DNA of 64,000 bases from NCBI GenBank assembly GCA_963676605.2, contig CAXXSP010000060.1, forward strand, positions 84,813-148,812, written 5' to 3'. The stretch is from SABI01 sp963676605. GTDB taxonomy: Bacteria > Spirochaetota > Spirochaetia > Sphaerochaetales > Sphaerochaetaceae. This document shows positions 52,075 through 61,191 of the stretch, one piece after another; position 1 is the stretch's first letter; every line of letters begins with the position of its first letter. Under the pieces are notes generated by a model. That model searched no databases. It saw nothing but the letters and a program-made list of their open reading frames with translations, and had not been told where the DNA came from. The position numbers and the translations under genes were made by a program.

Positions 52075-52548
52075 TCAGGAATGAACCTTGAGAATCTCTC
52101 CAATAATGATCCGTTCCTTCTCATAAATCTCTCCAGGATGCAATATATCGATGAGTTTCACATGGGTACTGTCATCATTATAATGCACTTCCTCCGACTC
52201 CCAGTAACCGGAAGCGAAACCGATCAGAGCGGAACTTCTTACATCACTTCTTCCACTCGAGAGATTTCTGCTGCACGCAGTTATCATGATATCGCAGGAA
52301 TGATGGAGAAAGAATCGGTAATTCCCTTCAATGATTGCGTGGGTATCTCCTGCGGTGCAGATTCCGACTCTCACACCTCCGGCGCTTTTCAGTACAACCC
52401 GACGGTCTTTTCCTCTAGCATGATCATCACATACGAGTGCGTAATTATGTGAACCCTGTAGTGTTTCTATCACAGAGCGTAGCGTCGTCGTTTTTCCTGC
52501 ATTTCCAGCCCCCTGAAGAATGATGAGCTTCTGTTGATTCTTATCCAT
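52075..52548 (-). CDS. small P-loop NTPase of unknown function
   Basis: This 157-residue protein starts MDKNQQKLIILQGAGNAGKT with Walker A GAGNAGKT (13-20). The rest (ALVCDDHARGKDRRVVLKSA, VGICTAGDTHAIIEGN, DIMITACSR) suggests a compact P-loop fold in which the DIMITACSR strand may be the Walker B equivalent. AGGAG precedes the start. It lies 258 bp downstream of another P-loop gene on the same strand. Specific family not recognised; a nucleotide or sugar kinase-like or signalling role is possible. Confidence 0.6.
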   Translation of the reverse strand: MDKNQQKLIILQGAGNAGKTTTLRSVIETLQGSHNYALVCDDHARGKDRRVVLKSAGGVRVGICTAGDTHAIIEGNYRFFLHHSCDIMITACSRNLSSGRSDVRSSALIGFASGYWESEEVHYNDDSTHVKLIDILHPGEIYEKERIIIGEILKVHS

Positions 52549-52771
52549 ACATACTCCTGATCTTATATATTTCTGCCTTTACACTAAAGACACTTTATGA
52601 ATACATCCTACTGAATTCTCTTTCTGCGGGCAAGGAAAGACCAAAACAACTCAATCCTCATAGAGAAGTACACGGTGGAAAGGATTCAACTGAGAGAGTT
52701 GGGCAGTATGGAACCGAGAGGAAAGGCAGATGTTCGGAGAAGAACGAATATCCTGATAGAACCAGTTCGTA

Positions 52772-52790
52772 CAGGCGGCTATGCCGCCTG
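52772..52790 (-). terminator. perfect 8-bp hairpin after the kinase-like gene
   Basis: CAGGCGGC-TAT-GCCGCCTG begins 17 bp after the stop of the gene at 52807. It is the strongest stem in the 258-bp gap, but no T-run follows. Confidence 0.45.
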
Positions 52791-52806
52791 CCGGTGTTCA
52801 ATCTGT

Positions 52807-53379
52807 CTACTGCTCCTGTATCGGGAGGATCACGTGGTTTTGCTCGAGTGTTTGAATAATCAGATCAGGAACCTCTTCGGCCTGTAACCCTCGAATCTTC
52901 ACCTTGAAATCAGCCCGTCGAAACGAGCTCTCAAAATATGCAACATCAGCTCGAATCTCTCTCAGATATCGCACCTTCTCTGCTTCAGTCAAGGACACCT
53001 CAAGCTGGTTTGAATCCTTATCTAAGAAGGTGAGTCTGTTCAGAATATTCGTAGGTGTATCATTCAGGTAGACGGAATACAGCTCCTTGAGTTTCTTATG
53101 CCTCTTGTACACGCTCAGATAACCAGCCATCAACCCCGCAGGGGTTCCTGCGACAACACAGTCGATATCTTTATCGAATATCTGATCAAGTACAATACTC
53201 GCTTTTCTTCTGAATTCATGCATGACCAGACACTCATCCTGAAGCCTTTCTATCGGCTTCTGGTAGAATTCCTCCACCATATCATTTACATCAAAGAAAG
53301 AGAACCCGATTGTAGCAGCCAGCATACGACCGACCGTGGTCTTACCGACACAATACATTCCCACCAGATATATAATCAT
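52807..53379 (-). CDS. shikimate-kinase-like P-loop protein
   Basis: This 190-residue protein begins MIIYLVGMYCVGKTTVGRML with a SKI-type Walker A (GMYCVGKTT), then FFDVNDMVEEFYQKPIERLQ in the position of the shikimate kinase substrate loop, and LNRLTFLDKDS and REIRADVAYFESSF in the lid and C-terminal helix. It is probably a small-molecule kinase or AAA-like NTPase of the SKI superfamily; the RxxF/DxD shikimate motif is incomplete, so true shikimate kinase is doubtful. It follows a DUF234 ATPase gene by 74 bp on the same strand. Confidence 0.65.
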   Translation of the reverse strand: MIIYLVGMYCVGKTTVGRMLAATIGFSFFDVNDMVEEFYQKPIERLQDECLVMHEFRRKASIVLDQIFDKDIDCVVAGTPAGLMAGYLSVYKRHKKLKELYSVYLNDTPTNILNRLTFLDKDSNQLEVSLTEAEKVRYLREIRADVAYFESSFRRADFKVKIRGLQAEEVPDLIIQTLEQNHVILPIQEQ

Positions 53380-53453
53380 ACCTCACACCTTCCTCACAGC
53401 AATCATTGCTGACTCATCGTTTCTTAGAAGAAAAATAGACATGACATCCAGTG

Positions 53454-54785
53454 CTAGAGATAATCCAACTTTCCTTCGATATCTTCCAGGGAAAGCCCTT
53501 CGTATACAGTTCTGTAACCGGGATATCGCTTGACAAAATGTACGGCCTTGCTCTTCAGCTTAGGAATACTGATTTTTTCCTTATTGAGCTTAATCTCCAC
53601 GATTTCAAGGGTTGAATGAACATCATCCACTGCAACAAGATCAATCTCATTCACATTCCCCTTTTCCCAGTAGGTTCCCACCTGAGAGTAATCAGGTGAC
53701 CGTGAGTAACTATCGATGAACAGGCGTTCCAGGGCAGAGTCGGAAAAGCCCGAGATATCCCGGTCGATGAGCTTCCTCACATATGCAAACCTTTCATTTT
53801 CAATCTGTGAATAATTTCTGTAGATGAACCTGAACCAGAATCGGAAAAAATGATCCTTGATCTGATACTTCTGAACTCTTGAATCCTGTTTTGTCCCAAC
53901 AGGAAGAACCTTCTTCACGATATCATAGGTCTCTTCGAGACGAAGGAGGTGTCCGCCGATGCTCTTATTGAGAACCGACTCGATCTCAGGGCGTGAAGTC
54001 CTCCCTGCCGCAATGAGTTCAAGAATGGAGAAGTAGAGCCCGTATTCTTTCCCGAACTCCTGAATAAGCAGATTCTTTCCCTCTTCAATGAAAAAGGAAT
54101 CCCTGCTGAGTATATACTGAAGCACTGAATCCAATGATCTACAGCTGGCTTCCAGGAGAATCTCCAGGTACCTGGGAACCCCTCCCGTGATGAGATAGAA
54201 AAAAAAGAGGTTTTCTACAGAATACGCATCATACTCATGAAGAATCTCTTTGATGGTGTGAATACCGAAGGGTCTGAGGTGCAGTATCCTGTCGGCTCTC
54301 CCGAATAGCGGTTCCTTCTCATTCTTAAAGATATCTTCCATCAAAGAGAAGACTGATCCGATGAATAGAATATGTACATGAGTCTTGAATTTACTCTCAT
54401 CCCAGATGTTCTGAATCTCGGAAAAGAGCGCCGGCTGTATATGTTTGAATTCCTGAAACTCATCAATGATGAGTACAAAGGGTTTCTGCTCACCATACTT
54501 CAGAAATAACTTAAAGAGGTCACTGAAATGCTCTACAGTACCGATATACGGTTCCCCTATCAGTTCCTCGTAGAGAGGAAGGAACTCCTCGCATAACAGC
54601 TTCTCGGGTTTCTTACTTGTAAAGAGATAAACAGAATCCTTATCCTCTGCATATGTTTTAGCGAGAAAGGTTTTCCCGATCCTTCTTCTTCCCGTCAGGA
54701 CACTGATCTTTCCGTAGGAAGAGACACACTGTTCATATATCTCGTTGAGAACACCGAGTTCGTACTCTCGTCCAAGGAATCTCAT
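53454..54785 (-). CDS. STAND-like ATPase with C-terminal DUF234 domain (second copy)
   Basis: This 443-residue protein has FLGREYELGVL, Walker A GRRRIGKT (32-39), Walker B VLIIDEF and FIGSVFSLMEDI, as in the protein at 9308-10702, but overall the two are clearly divergent. The DUF234 domain shows NEIDLVAVDD and EIVEIKLNKE, an E-D-ExK set resembling PD-(D/E)XK nucleases. GGAGG precedes the start. The promoter is overlapped by a perfect palindrome (54801-54822), as in the first copy, although the palindrome sequences differ. Function unknown. Confidence 0.85.
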   Translation of the reverse strand: MRFLGREYELGVLNEIYEQCVSSYGKISVLTGRRRIGKTFLAKTYAEDKDSVYLFTSKKPEKLLCEEFLPLYEELIGEPYIGTVEHFSDLFKLFLKYGEQKPFVLIIDEFQEFKHIQPALFSEIQNIWDESKFKTHVHILFIGSVFSLMEDIFKNEKEPLFGRADRILHLRPFGIHTIKEILHEYDAYSVENLFFFYLITGGVPRYLEILLEASCRSLDSVLQYILSRDSFFIEEGKNLLIQEFGKEYGLYFSILELIAAGRTSRPEIESVLNKSIGGHLLRLEETYDIVKKVLPVGTKQDSRVQKYQIKDHFFRFWFRFIYRNYSQIENERFAYVRKLIDRDISGFSDSALERLFIDSYSRSPDYSQVGTYWEKGNVNEIDLVAVDDVHSTLEIVEIKLNKEKISIPKLKSKAVHFVKRYPGYRTVYEGLSLEDIEGKLDYL

Positions 54786-54800
54786 TTATGCAACCTCCGT

Positions 54801-54847
54801 TACTGTAACACAGGTTACAGTATATTATGAAATAATAAGACCTGCAA
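54801..54847 (-). promoter_or_regulatory. promoter and palindromic operator of the second DUF234 ATPase gene
   Basis: Minus-strand TTGCAG (54847-54842), 17 bp, TATACT (54824-54819). TACTGTAAC (54801-54809) and GTTACAGTA (54814-54822) form a perfect inverted repeat with a 4-bp centre that covers the end of -10 and the start site. Autorepression is likely. Confidence 0.6.
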
Positions 54848-54975
54848 GTACAGTCAGCTAAACCCTTTATCTAGACAAGCAGAATTACATCTCCACCTAA
54901 AGAGGCCCTCGACAACGAACCGGATACCATGATGCTTCTCCTTCTTTATTCTGAAGGCGAAGAAGGGAAAGGAAG

Positions 54976-55063
54976 TGAAAGCCGCCCTCTCCGGGAAGGG
55001 AGGGGCAAGAATGAGGGGGGACTCGGGCAGAGCCCAGAGGGAGAACTGCAATGGGCTTTCACC
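54976..55063. repeat. long G-rich structured inverted repeat upstream of glgP
   Basis: GTGAAAGCC (54976-54984) and GGCTTTCAC (55055-55063) are perfect inverted copies enclosing a purine-rich segment with inner stems (GGGC-AGA-GCCC near 55026). It lies in the 405-bp gap between the DUF234 ATPase gene and glgP. It may be a dispersed repeat, a terminator relic or a structured RNA; no family recognised. Confidence 0.35.
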
Positions 55064-55080
55064 TCAGATGTGTTTTTTCT

Positions 55081-55171
55081 TTGAAAATCAGTCCCTGTAT
55101 TGATTATAAAATCGATATCAGGGTAGGATACGCTATCGTTAACTTATGATGGTTGTGTGATATACACAACC
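55081..55171 (+). promoter_or_regulatory. glgP promoter and leader palindrome
   Basis: TTGAAA (55081-55086), 18 bp, TATAAA (55105-55110) form a plausible promoter. In the leader, GGTTGTGT-GATAT-ACACAACC (55151-55171) is a perfect palindrome about 20 bp before the ATG and just before the GGGAGA ribosome-binding site; a repressor site or translation-controlling hairpin. Confidence 0.5.
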
Positions 55172-55190
55172 GATCAGGGAGAGAACATAC

Positions 55191-57698
55191 ATGCCAAAGA
55201 AAGAGAATAATATACGCTTCGCGCATGACCGTGAGGCCATAGCTATAGATTTTGCAGAACATCTGAAGTACGGACTCGATGCCGATGATATACACAACAC
55301 CCCGGAACACAAGTACACGGCACTTGCCTATACGATCCGGGACAGGATCATCCACCAGTGGCACACATCCCGTGAGACTCAGAGAAATGAAGGTGCGAAG
55401 AGAGTCTACTACCTTTCACTTGAATTCCTGATGGGACGGGCGATGACGAACAATATCATCAACCTCAACCTCGAGCATGAGGTGAAAGAGGCGATGAGTG
55501 CTCTCGGGTATACCTATGAAGAGCTTGCCGATATCGAGCCGGATGCGGGTCTGGGGAACGGAGGACTGGGACGTCTTGCAGCCTGTTTCCTTGATTCACT
55601 TGCCACCCTCGATATTCCCTCCTACGGCTACGGTATCCGCTACAACTATGGGATCTTCAAGCAGCTCGTTCACAACGGCTGGCAGTCGGAGCAACCTGAC
55701 AACTGGCTGAAAAACGGCAATCCCTGGGAGATCGTACGGGAAGACGTTACCTACAGAGTCGGTTTCGGCGGTGTGGTGAAAGTCATCCGTGAGGCTGGAA
55801 GAGACGAGTACAAGTGGCTTCCCTCTGAAGAAGTACAGGGTGTTGCCTATGATACGCCTGTTGTCGGCTACGGTGGAAAGACGATCAATACACTGAGACT
55901 GTGGAGCGCGAAAGCGACTGATGAGTTTGACTTCCAGGAGTTCAATGAAGGTGATTACACCGAAGCGGTGAGAAGCAAGATCACGGCTGAGAATCTCTCT
56001 CAGGTCCTATATCCCAATGATACGCTCTACATGGGTAAGGAGCTGAGACTGAAACAGCAGTACTTCTTTGTCGCCTGCTCCCTCGCCGACGTGGTACGGC
56101 GCTTCAAGCGGCAGAACGCCCCCTGGAAGACCTTCCCCGAATATGCGGCTATCCAGCTTAACGATACCCACCCGTCCCTCGCAGTACCCGAACTGATGAG
56201 AATCCTGATCGACTGTGAAAAACTCGAGTGGGAAGAGGCATGGAATATCACGGTGAATTCACTGGGCTACACCAACCATACCCTCATGCCCGAAGCTCTG
56301 GAGAAATGGTCTCTGAGTATGCTTCAGAACCTCCTCCCCCGTCATGTACAGATTATCTTCGAGATCAACCACCGGTTCCTGCAGCGGGCAGTATCATACT
56401 TCCCCCTCCAGCCGGAAGTCCTCGGCAGACTGAGTATCATAGAGGAAGGGAATGAGAAGATGGTGAGAATGGCGAACCTTTCCATCATCGGAACCCACTC
56501 CACCAACGGTGTTGCAGCCCTTCATTCCAGGCTCCTTACAGAGAGGATGTTCCCCGAGTTCAATGTTGTCTTCCCCGAGAAGTTCAACAACAAGACCAAC
56601 GGCATCACTCAGAGACGGTGGCTTCTGGACTCGAACCCTCCCCTTGCAGCAAAAATCACCGAAGCTATCGGGGATGAATGGATCACCGACTTCTCAAAAA
56701 TCAAGGGACTCGCGAAGTTCGCGAAGGACTCCACCTTCCGGGGAGACTTCCTCGCCATCAAACATCAGGCGAAGCTGAGAGCCGCTGACTTCCTCAAGAA
56801 GGACTGCGGTATCATCATCAATCCCGAGACGATGTTCGACACGCAGGTGAAGAGAATTCACGAGTACAAGAGACAGCTCCTCAATGCACTCCACATCATC
56901 ATGCTCTATCAGGGGATCAAGGAAGGACGGATCAAGGACTTCCCCCCGATGACCTTCATGATCGGAGGAAAGGCGGCTCCAGGGTACGTCAATGCGAAGC
57001 TGATCATCAAGCTGATCAACTCCATTGCCAAAGTCGTCAACAACGACTCGGATGTAAACAAGCTGATCAACGTACAGTTCCTCCCGAACTACAGAGTCAC
57101 CATGGCAGAGAACATCATACCGGCAACAGACCTCTCACAGCAGATCTCTACCGCAGGCTTTGAAGCATCGGGAACAGGGAATATGAAATTCATGTGTAAC
57201 GGAGCTTTGACCATCGGAACGATGGACGGCGCGAATGTGGAAATGGCCGAGGAAGTCGGCAGGGAACACATGTTCATTTTCGGCCTTGGCGCCGATGAAG
57301 TGGAGAACATGCGTGGTAACTATGATCCATATGCATGGATCGCCAAAGACGAAGAGATCCGGAAAGCCGTTGATCTCCTCCTCTCGGAGTATTTCAATGT
57401 CATGGAGAAGGGAATCTTCGATCCCCTCAAGCGATCTCTCCTGGACGAAGGGGACAGGTATTATCACTTCGCTGATCTGAGAAGCTACAGTGATGCCCAT
57501 AGAACTGCTACAGACATGTATGCAAAGAACAAGGACCTCTGGGCAGAAAAGGCAATACTCAACATTGCAGCAAGCGGAAAGTTCAGCAGTGACCGTACTA
57601 TTCTCGAATACACGAAAGATATCTGGAAGGCAAGAAGAATACCCATCAATAAAGATGAGTCCTCAAGCTCCACCATGAAGAGTGCAAGAAAGAAATAG
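55191..57698 (+). CDS. glgP: glycogen/starch/alpha-glucan phosphorylase
   Basis: This 835-residue protein matches GT35 alpha-glucan phosphorylases along its length: KRVYYLSLEFLMGRAMTNNI, DAGLGNGGLGRLAACFLDS, VQFLPNYRVTMAENIIPATD and the PLP site EASGTGNMKFMCNGALTIGT with the Schiff-base Lys666, followed by DGANVE. It releases glucose 1-phosphate from glycogen or maltodextrins in the cytoplasm. The length is standard, no domain is missing. It is a single-gene unit: a hairpin follows 13 bp after the stop. Confidence 0.96.
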   Translation: MPKKENNIRFAHDREAIAIDFAEHLKYGLDADDIHNTPEHKYTALAYTIRDRIIHQWHTSRETQRNEGAKRVYYLSLEFLMGRAMTNNIINLNLEHEVKEAMSALGYTYEELADIEPDAGLGNGGLGRLAACFLDSLATLDIPSYGYGIRYNYGIFKQLVHNGWQSEQPDNWLKNGNPWEIVREDVTYRVGFGGVVKVIREAGRDEYKWLPSEEVQGVAYDTPVVGYGGKTINTLRLWSAKATDEFDFQEFNEGDYTEAVRSKITAENLSQVLYPNDTLYMGKELRLKQQYFFVACSLADVVRRFKRQNAPWKTFPEYAAIQLNDTHPSLAVPELMRILIDCEKLEWEEAWNITVNSLGYTNHTLMPEALEKWSLSMLQNLLPRHVQIIFEINHRFLQRAVSYFPLQPEVLGRLSIIEEGNEKMVRMANLSIIGTHSTNGVAALHSRLLTERMFPEFNVVFPEKFNNKTNGITQRRWLLDSNPPLAAKITEAIGDEWITDFSKIKGLAKFAKDSTFRGDFLAIKHQAKLRAADFLKKDCGIIINPETMFDTQVKRIHEYKRQLLNALHIIMLYQGIKEGRIKDFPPMTFMIGGKAAPGYVNAKLIIKLINSIAKVVNNDSDVNKLINVQFLPNYRVTMAENIIPATDLSQQISTAGFEASGTGNMKFMCNGALTIGTMDGANVEMAEEVGREHMFIFGLGADEVENMRGNYDPYAWIAKDEEIRKAVDLLLSEYFNVMEKGIFDPLKRSLLDEGDRYYHFADLRSYSDAHRTATDMYAKNKDLWAEKAILNIAASGKFSSDRTILEYTKDIWKARRIPINKDESSSSTMKSARKK

Positions 57699-57710
57699 CA
57701 CCCTACCCCT

Positions 57711-57738
57711 CCATCAGGGAACAGTCGTTCTCTGATGG
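57711..57738 (+). terminator. hairpin after glgP
   Basis: CCATCAGGGAAC and GTTCTCTGATGG form a 12-bp stem with one mismatch and a 4-nt loop, 13 bp after the stop codon. No T-run follows. Confidence 0.55.
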
Positions 57739-58148
57739 CAAAAGGGCTCAACCAGCGGAACCAAACGCATAAGATAGCGAACCTCTTCTTATACAAGAAT
57801 CTATTGGGTGGAGGTATTTCTGTGATAAAACGCGAAACATTCTTTCACCACGGTGATGAAAGCTCACAAAACGCTGAAAGCATAACGTGTCAACTTCTGA
57901 ACCATCATCCCTCATTCTGTCCTATCTTGAAATAACGATCATGATCTTTGATTCTTATCTCAATGTAGGTGTACATATTGAAATAAGAGAAGGAACATAA
58001 TTGTCCTATACTCACGACTTCGCGTGGGTAAAAATATCCACTTGATAGCAGGCAGAGCACCTTTTCCATATGCTACCGATTCCAGCCACTCTCTCCCCTC
58101 TCCCGGGACATAGAGTCCCGAGGGGAATATTCCGTTATGCTTCCCGTC
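57739..58148. other. intergenic region between glgP and the TRAP operon
   Basis: These 410 bp separate the convergent glgP and dctM genes. No gene was recognised. A lone TTGTCCTA word lies near 58000; the hairpin at 58100-58125 is annotated separately. Confidence 0.5.
58100..58125 (-). terminator. hairpin at the end of the TRAP operon
   Basis: CTCC-CGGGAC pairs with GTCCCG-a-GGGG around the loop ATAGA (about 10 bp, one bulged A), 24 bp after the dctM stop. Candidate bidirectional terminator without T-run. Confidence 0.5.
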
Positions 58149-59429
58149 TTACAGCAGATTGGGCAGGAACAGGACGAGTGAGGGTATATAGGTTACAACC
58201 AGAAGAACAGCGATGAGAGCGATAATGAACGGCCAGATTTCCCGAATGAAATCACCGACCGAGACTTTGGTTATGGAACAGGTGGTGAACATCATTGAGC
58301 CGAACGGTGGTGTGATACCCCCTATCATGATGTTGACGATCAAGACAAGTCCGAAGTGAACAAGGTCGATTCCCATCGACTGGGCGACAGGGACAAGCAG
58401 AGGTGCCACGATGATGAGTAAGGCTCCTCCTTCAAGGAACATTCCCATGAAAAGCAGGAACACATTGATGATCATGAGCATCTTCCATGGTGAATCACTC
58501 AGCGAAGTCAATGATTTACTGAGGAGATACGGGATTCTCTCCCAGCTCATGTACTGGCCGAAGACCGATGCCGCAACGATGATGAGTACGACGGAGCTGG
58601 TCGAAAACACGGTGTTTTTGATGATGATCGGGAAATGCTTCCACTTGAGCTGCTTGTAGAAGAAGATTCCGACGATTGTGCTGAACAGCACTGCGATAGC
58701 TCCCGCCTCAGTCGGTGTGAACACTCCGAAGCGGATTCCCATGATGATTCCGAAGGGAAGCAGCAGGGCCCAGATTGAATCTTTGAGCTGATGAAGGATC
58801 TCCTTCGGCGGCGCCATCTTATCTCTCACCGGCAGGTAGTTTCTTCTTTTTGAGATGATGTTTACTGCAATCATCAGAGCAGCACACATCAGAATTCCGG
58901 GCAGATAGCCTCCGATGAACATCTTCGCCACCGAGGTCTGCGCGATCAGAGCGTAGATAATCAGGTTAATCCCGGGAGGGATCACCGGTGCGATGGCAGA
59001 GGAGGCGGCTGTAATAGCCGTCGAGAAAGCCCTGTCATACCCGCGTTTCTCCATCTCAGGAACGAGAATCTTCGACTGCATCGCCGCATCGGCATTCGCC
59101 GATCCCGAGATGCCTCCCATCAGGGTACTGAGAACGACATTGACCTGTGCCAGACCGCCCTTCATGTGCCCGGTGAGCACTTCGGCCATCTTCATCAGAG
59201 ATGCGCTGATTCCTGAGTAGTTCATGATCTCCCCTACCATGATGAAGAAGGGAACGGCCAGGAGGGGAAATGAGGATGCAGCGGTGATGAACTTCTGCAG
59301 AATGAGATCTGGAGGTGTGCCGACATCAGCGAAGGTGAAGTAGCTCAGAGCTGCTGAAAGCAGAGCGAATGCAATGGGGATACTTGAAAAATAGAGAAGC
59401 ATCACAATAACGATGGGAAACAGAATCAT
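58149..59429 (-). CDS. dctM: TRAP transporter large permease (DctM family)
   Basis: This 426-residue membrane protein has around eleven to thirteen hydrophobic segments and DctM features: FPLLAVPFFIMVGEIMNYSG near residue 55, GGISGSANADAAMQSKILVP, PPGINLIIYALI and a late VNIMIGGITPPFGSMMFTTC. It is the sodium-coupled transport subunit. Its start overlaps the small permease stop by four bases. The substrate, a C4-dicarboxylate, sugar acid or similar anion, is not determined. Confidence 0.93.
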   Translation of the reverse strand: MILFPIVIVMLLYFSSIPIAFALLSAALSYFTFADVGTPPDLILQKFITAASSFPLLAVPFFIMVGEIMNYSGISASLMKMAEVLTGHMKGGLAQVNVVLSTLMGGISGSANADAAMQSKILVPEMEKRGYDRAFSTAITAASSAIAPVIPPGINLIIYALIAQTSVAKMFIGGYLPGILMCAALMIAVNIISKRRNYLPVRDKMAPPKEILHQLKDSIWALLLPFGIIMGIRFGVFTPTEAGAIAVLFSTIVGIFFYKQLKWKHFPIIIKNTVFSTSSVVLIIVAASVFGQYMSWERIPYLLSKSLTSLSDSPWKMLMIINVFLLFMGMFLEGGALLIIVAPLLVPVAQSMGIDLVHFGLVLIVNIMIGGITPPFGSMMFTTCSITKVSVGDFIREIWPFIIALIAVLLVVTYIPSLVLFLPNLL

Positions 59430-59950
59430 ACAGAGCCCTCCTTTTCTTCACCACCTGTGGCTGTCTGGATCCGTCTACCGGACCGGAGCAGTGCAATGTC
59501 CATGAAAAGGAACCTTACGGCATGCACCGTAATAAGGAAAAAACCTACGGTGATGGCGAGGTTAACGTAAATCGACGGCACGTCTAAAACGGGGGTGCGC
59601 TTCAGTTTGTTCGCCTGTATCATGAGAATGCTGAGATAGCAGATATACCCGTTGATGATAACCATAAGAGCATTGATCACCACGGTAAGAATCTCTTTGA
59701 CACGCTCATGGAACAGCTTCGTGATAAGGTCGATTCCGATGTGCAGCTTATGCCGGTAGGCTGCTGCCGAACCGGTGAAGATGCTCCAGACAAAAGAGAT
59801 GGTGGCCACCTCTTCAACCCAGAACAGTCCACCAGAGAAAAGATAACGAAGCAGAACATTCACAATGACGACCAGTACGGTGATCATCAGAAACATACCG
59901 CTGATTACAACCTCCGCATGAGACAGTATCCATTTTCCTGAAATTTTCAT
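59426..59950 (-). CDS. dctQ: TRAP transporter small permease (DctQ family)
   Basis: This 174-residue protein has four membrane helices and the DctQ features VNVLLRYLFSGGLFWVEEVA and GSAAAYRHKLHIGID. It partners with DctM. It lies 69 bp downstream of the substrate-binding protein gene. Confidence 0.92.
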   Translation of the reverse strand: MKISGKWILSHAEVVISGMFLMITVLVVIVNVLLRYLFSGGLFWVEEVATISFVWSIFTGSAAAYRHKLHIGIDLITKLFHERVKEILTVVINALMVIINGYICYLSILMIQANKLKRTPVLDVPSIYVNLAITVGFFLITVHAVRFLFMDIALLRSGRRIQTATGGEEKEGSV

Positions 59951-60019
59951 AAGACCCCCAAACGAGAATATGAGAACACGGGACAGGTAATCCTGCCCCG
60001 TGTCATTGTATCATACGCT

Positions 60020-61029
60020 CTAGCGCATCGAATCAAGTTCTGCGAAGATATCTTCGAAGATACCGGGGGTCATTCCCGGCTGCTCGGCATACAGCGGAGC
60101 AAGGGCTGCTTTGAAGGCATCGCCATTGACTTCGTTGAATTTCACGCCGTGGGATTCAAGATCCTTCACGACATCGCCATGCTGCCCCTTCAGGATATTG
60201 ACCATGTCGGTAGCACCGGCTGTGAACTCTTCCTGAATGATGTTACGATAGTTCTCCGGGATTCTGTCCCATACTTCGGTAGAAATATAGACACCACAGG
60301 TACCGAGAATATGTCTGGTTGTGGCTACATTCTTGGCTCGGGTCTCATACACCTTCGTCCCGATATTCGTGAACTCGGAGCCTTCAAGACCATCGACTAC
60401 ACCCTGCTGTACAGCTGAAAGAGTCTCACCCCAGGGAAGAGGGGTTGCGATTGCACCCATGGCTGTAAGAGTGTCGATATAGGACTTGGATCCGGGGGTT
60501 CTGATCTTCATGCCGCTGAGGTCGGCAGGAGTCGTAATCACCTTGTCGGTGATGAGATTTCTGAATCCGTAGATATAATCGAGTGCAAGAATCTTGATTC
60601 CCTGCTCTTCAGCACGGGCCATCATCTGCGCAACGAGATCGCTCTCGGTAAGAGCAACGTACTCATCGAAACTTCTGTAGAGCATCGGTGCATAGAGAGC
60701 TTTGAAATCTGCCACATAATCCCCGATGAACGAGGGGTCTTCAACCGAAATGAAATCGGCTCCTCTGACAACCTGCTCAACACCTTCCTTGTATGCGGGC
60801 AGCTGTGCCTGCGGGAAAGTCTGAATCTCGATCGCACCATCGGTCTTCTCGAAAATGCTCTCTGCGACAGCATCCATCGATTTCGTGAGCTGCTCTGCAG
60901 GACTGAACACGTGGCTGAGCTTCAGGACCAGCTTGTAGTCTTCCCGGTTTCAGTTTCGCTTACCGCGTTTGCGAACACCATCGCGGTCATGAACACCATG
61001 ATCCATACAGTAATCAAACCTTTTTTCAT
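60020..61029 (-). CDS. dctP: TRAP transporter substrate-binding protein (DctP family), frameshifted near the N-terminus
   Basis: The long open frame (60020-60910) starts at FSPAEQLTKSM, inside the domain, without signal peptide. Upstream, another frame from 61029 (MKKGLITVWIMVFMTAMVFA, with GGAGG before it) encodes the missing signal peptide and stops shortly after. One extra G in the GGG at about 60944-60946 would join them as ETETG-EDYKLVLKLSHVFS, giving a normal 336-residue DctP. The rest is intact (GMKIRTPGSKSYIDTLTAMG, PWGETLSAVQQGVVDGLEG). As written, the TRAP system would lack an exported binding protein; an assembly error is equally possible. Confidence 0.85.
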
Positions 61030-61086
61030 CATTTCCTCCTTGGAATCTCGAGTAAGCATGTGACTCTTCACCCGCTTACCCTTTAA

Positions 61087-61140
61087 TGATCAAAAACGAT
61101 CACATAGATTCACCTTACCCTCTTATCCTGCATCTGTCAA
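61087..61140 (-). promoter_or_regulatory. TRAP operon promoter with DeoR-type operator
   Basis: Minus-strand TTGACA (61140-61135), 17 bp, TAAGGT (61117-61112). Ten bp downstream lies TGATC-AAAAAC-GATCA (61087-61102), matching the palindrome at 62069-62084 at 15 of 16 positions. Binding there would block transcription of dctPQM. Confidence 0.65.
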
Positions 61141-61191
61141 ATTAAAAATCTGTGAGGGAAGGACAATCGAGTCAGGAGGCTTTTCGTGCTG

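Noticed and set aside
54854..55051. 65-codon minus-strand frame upstream of glgP
   Set aside because: It lies in the structured G-rich repeat; translation is biased and unlike a real protein.
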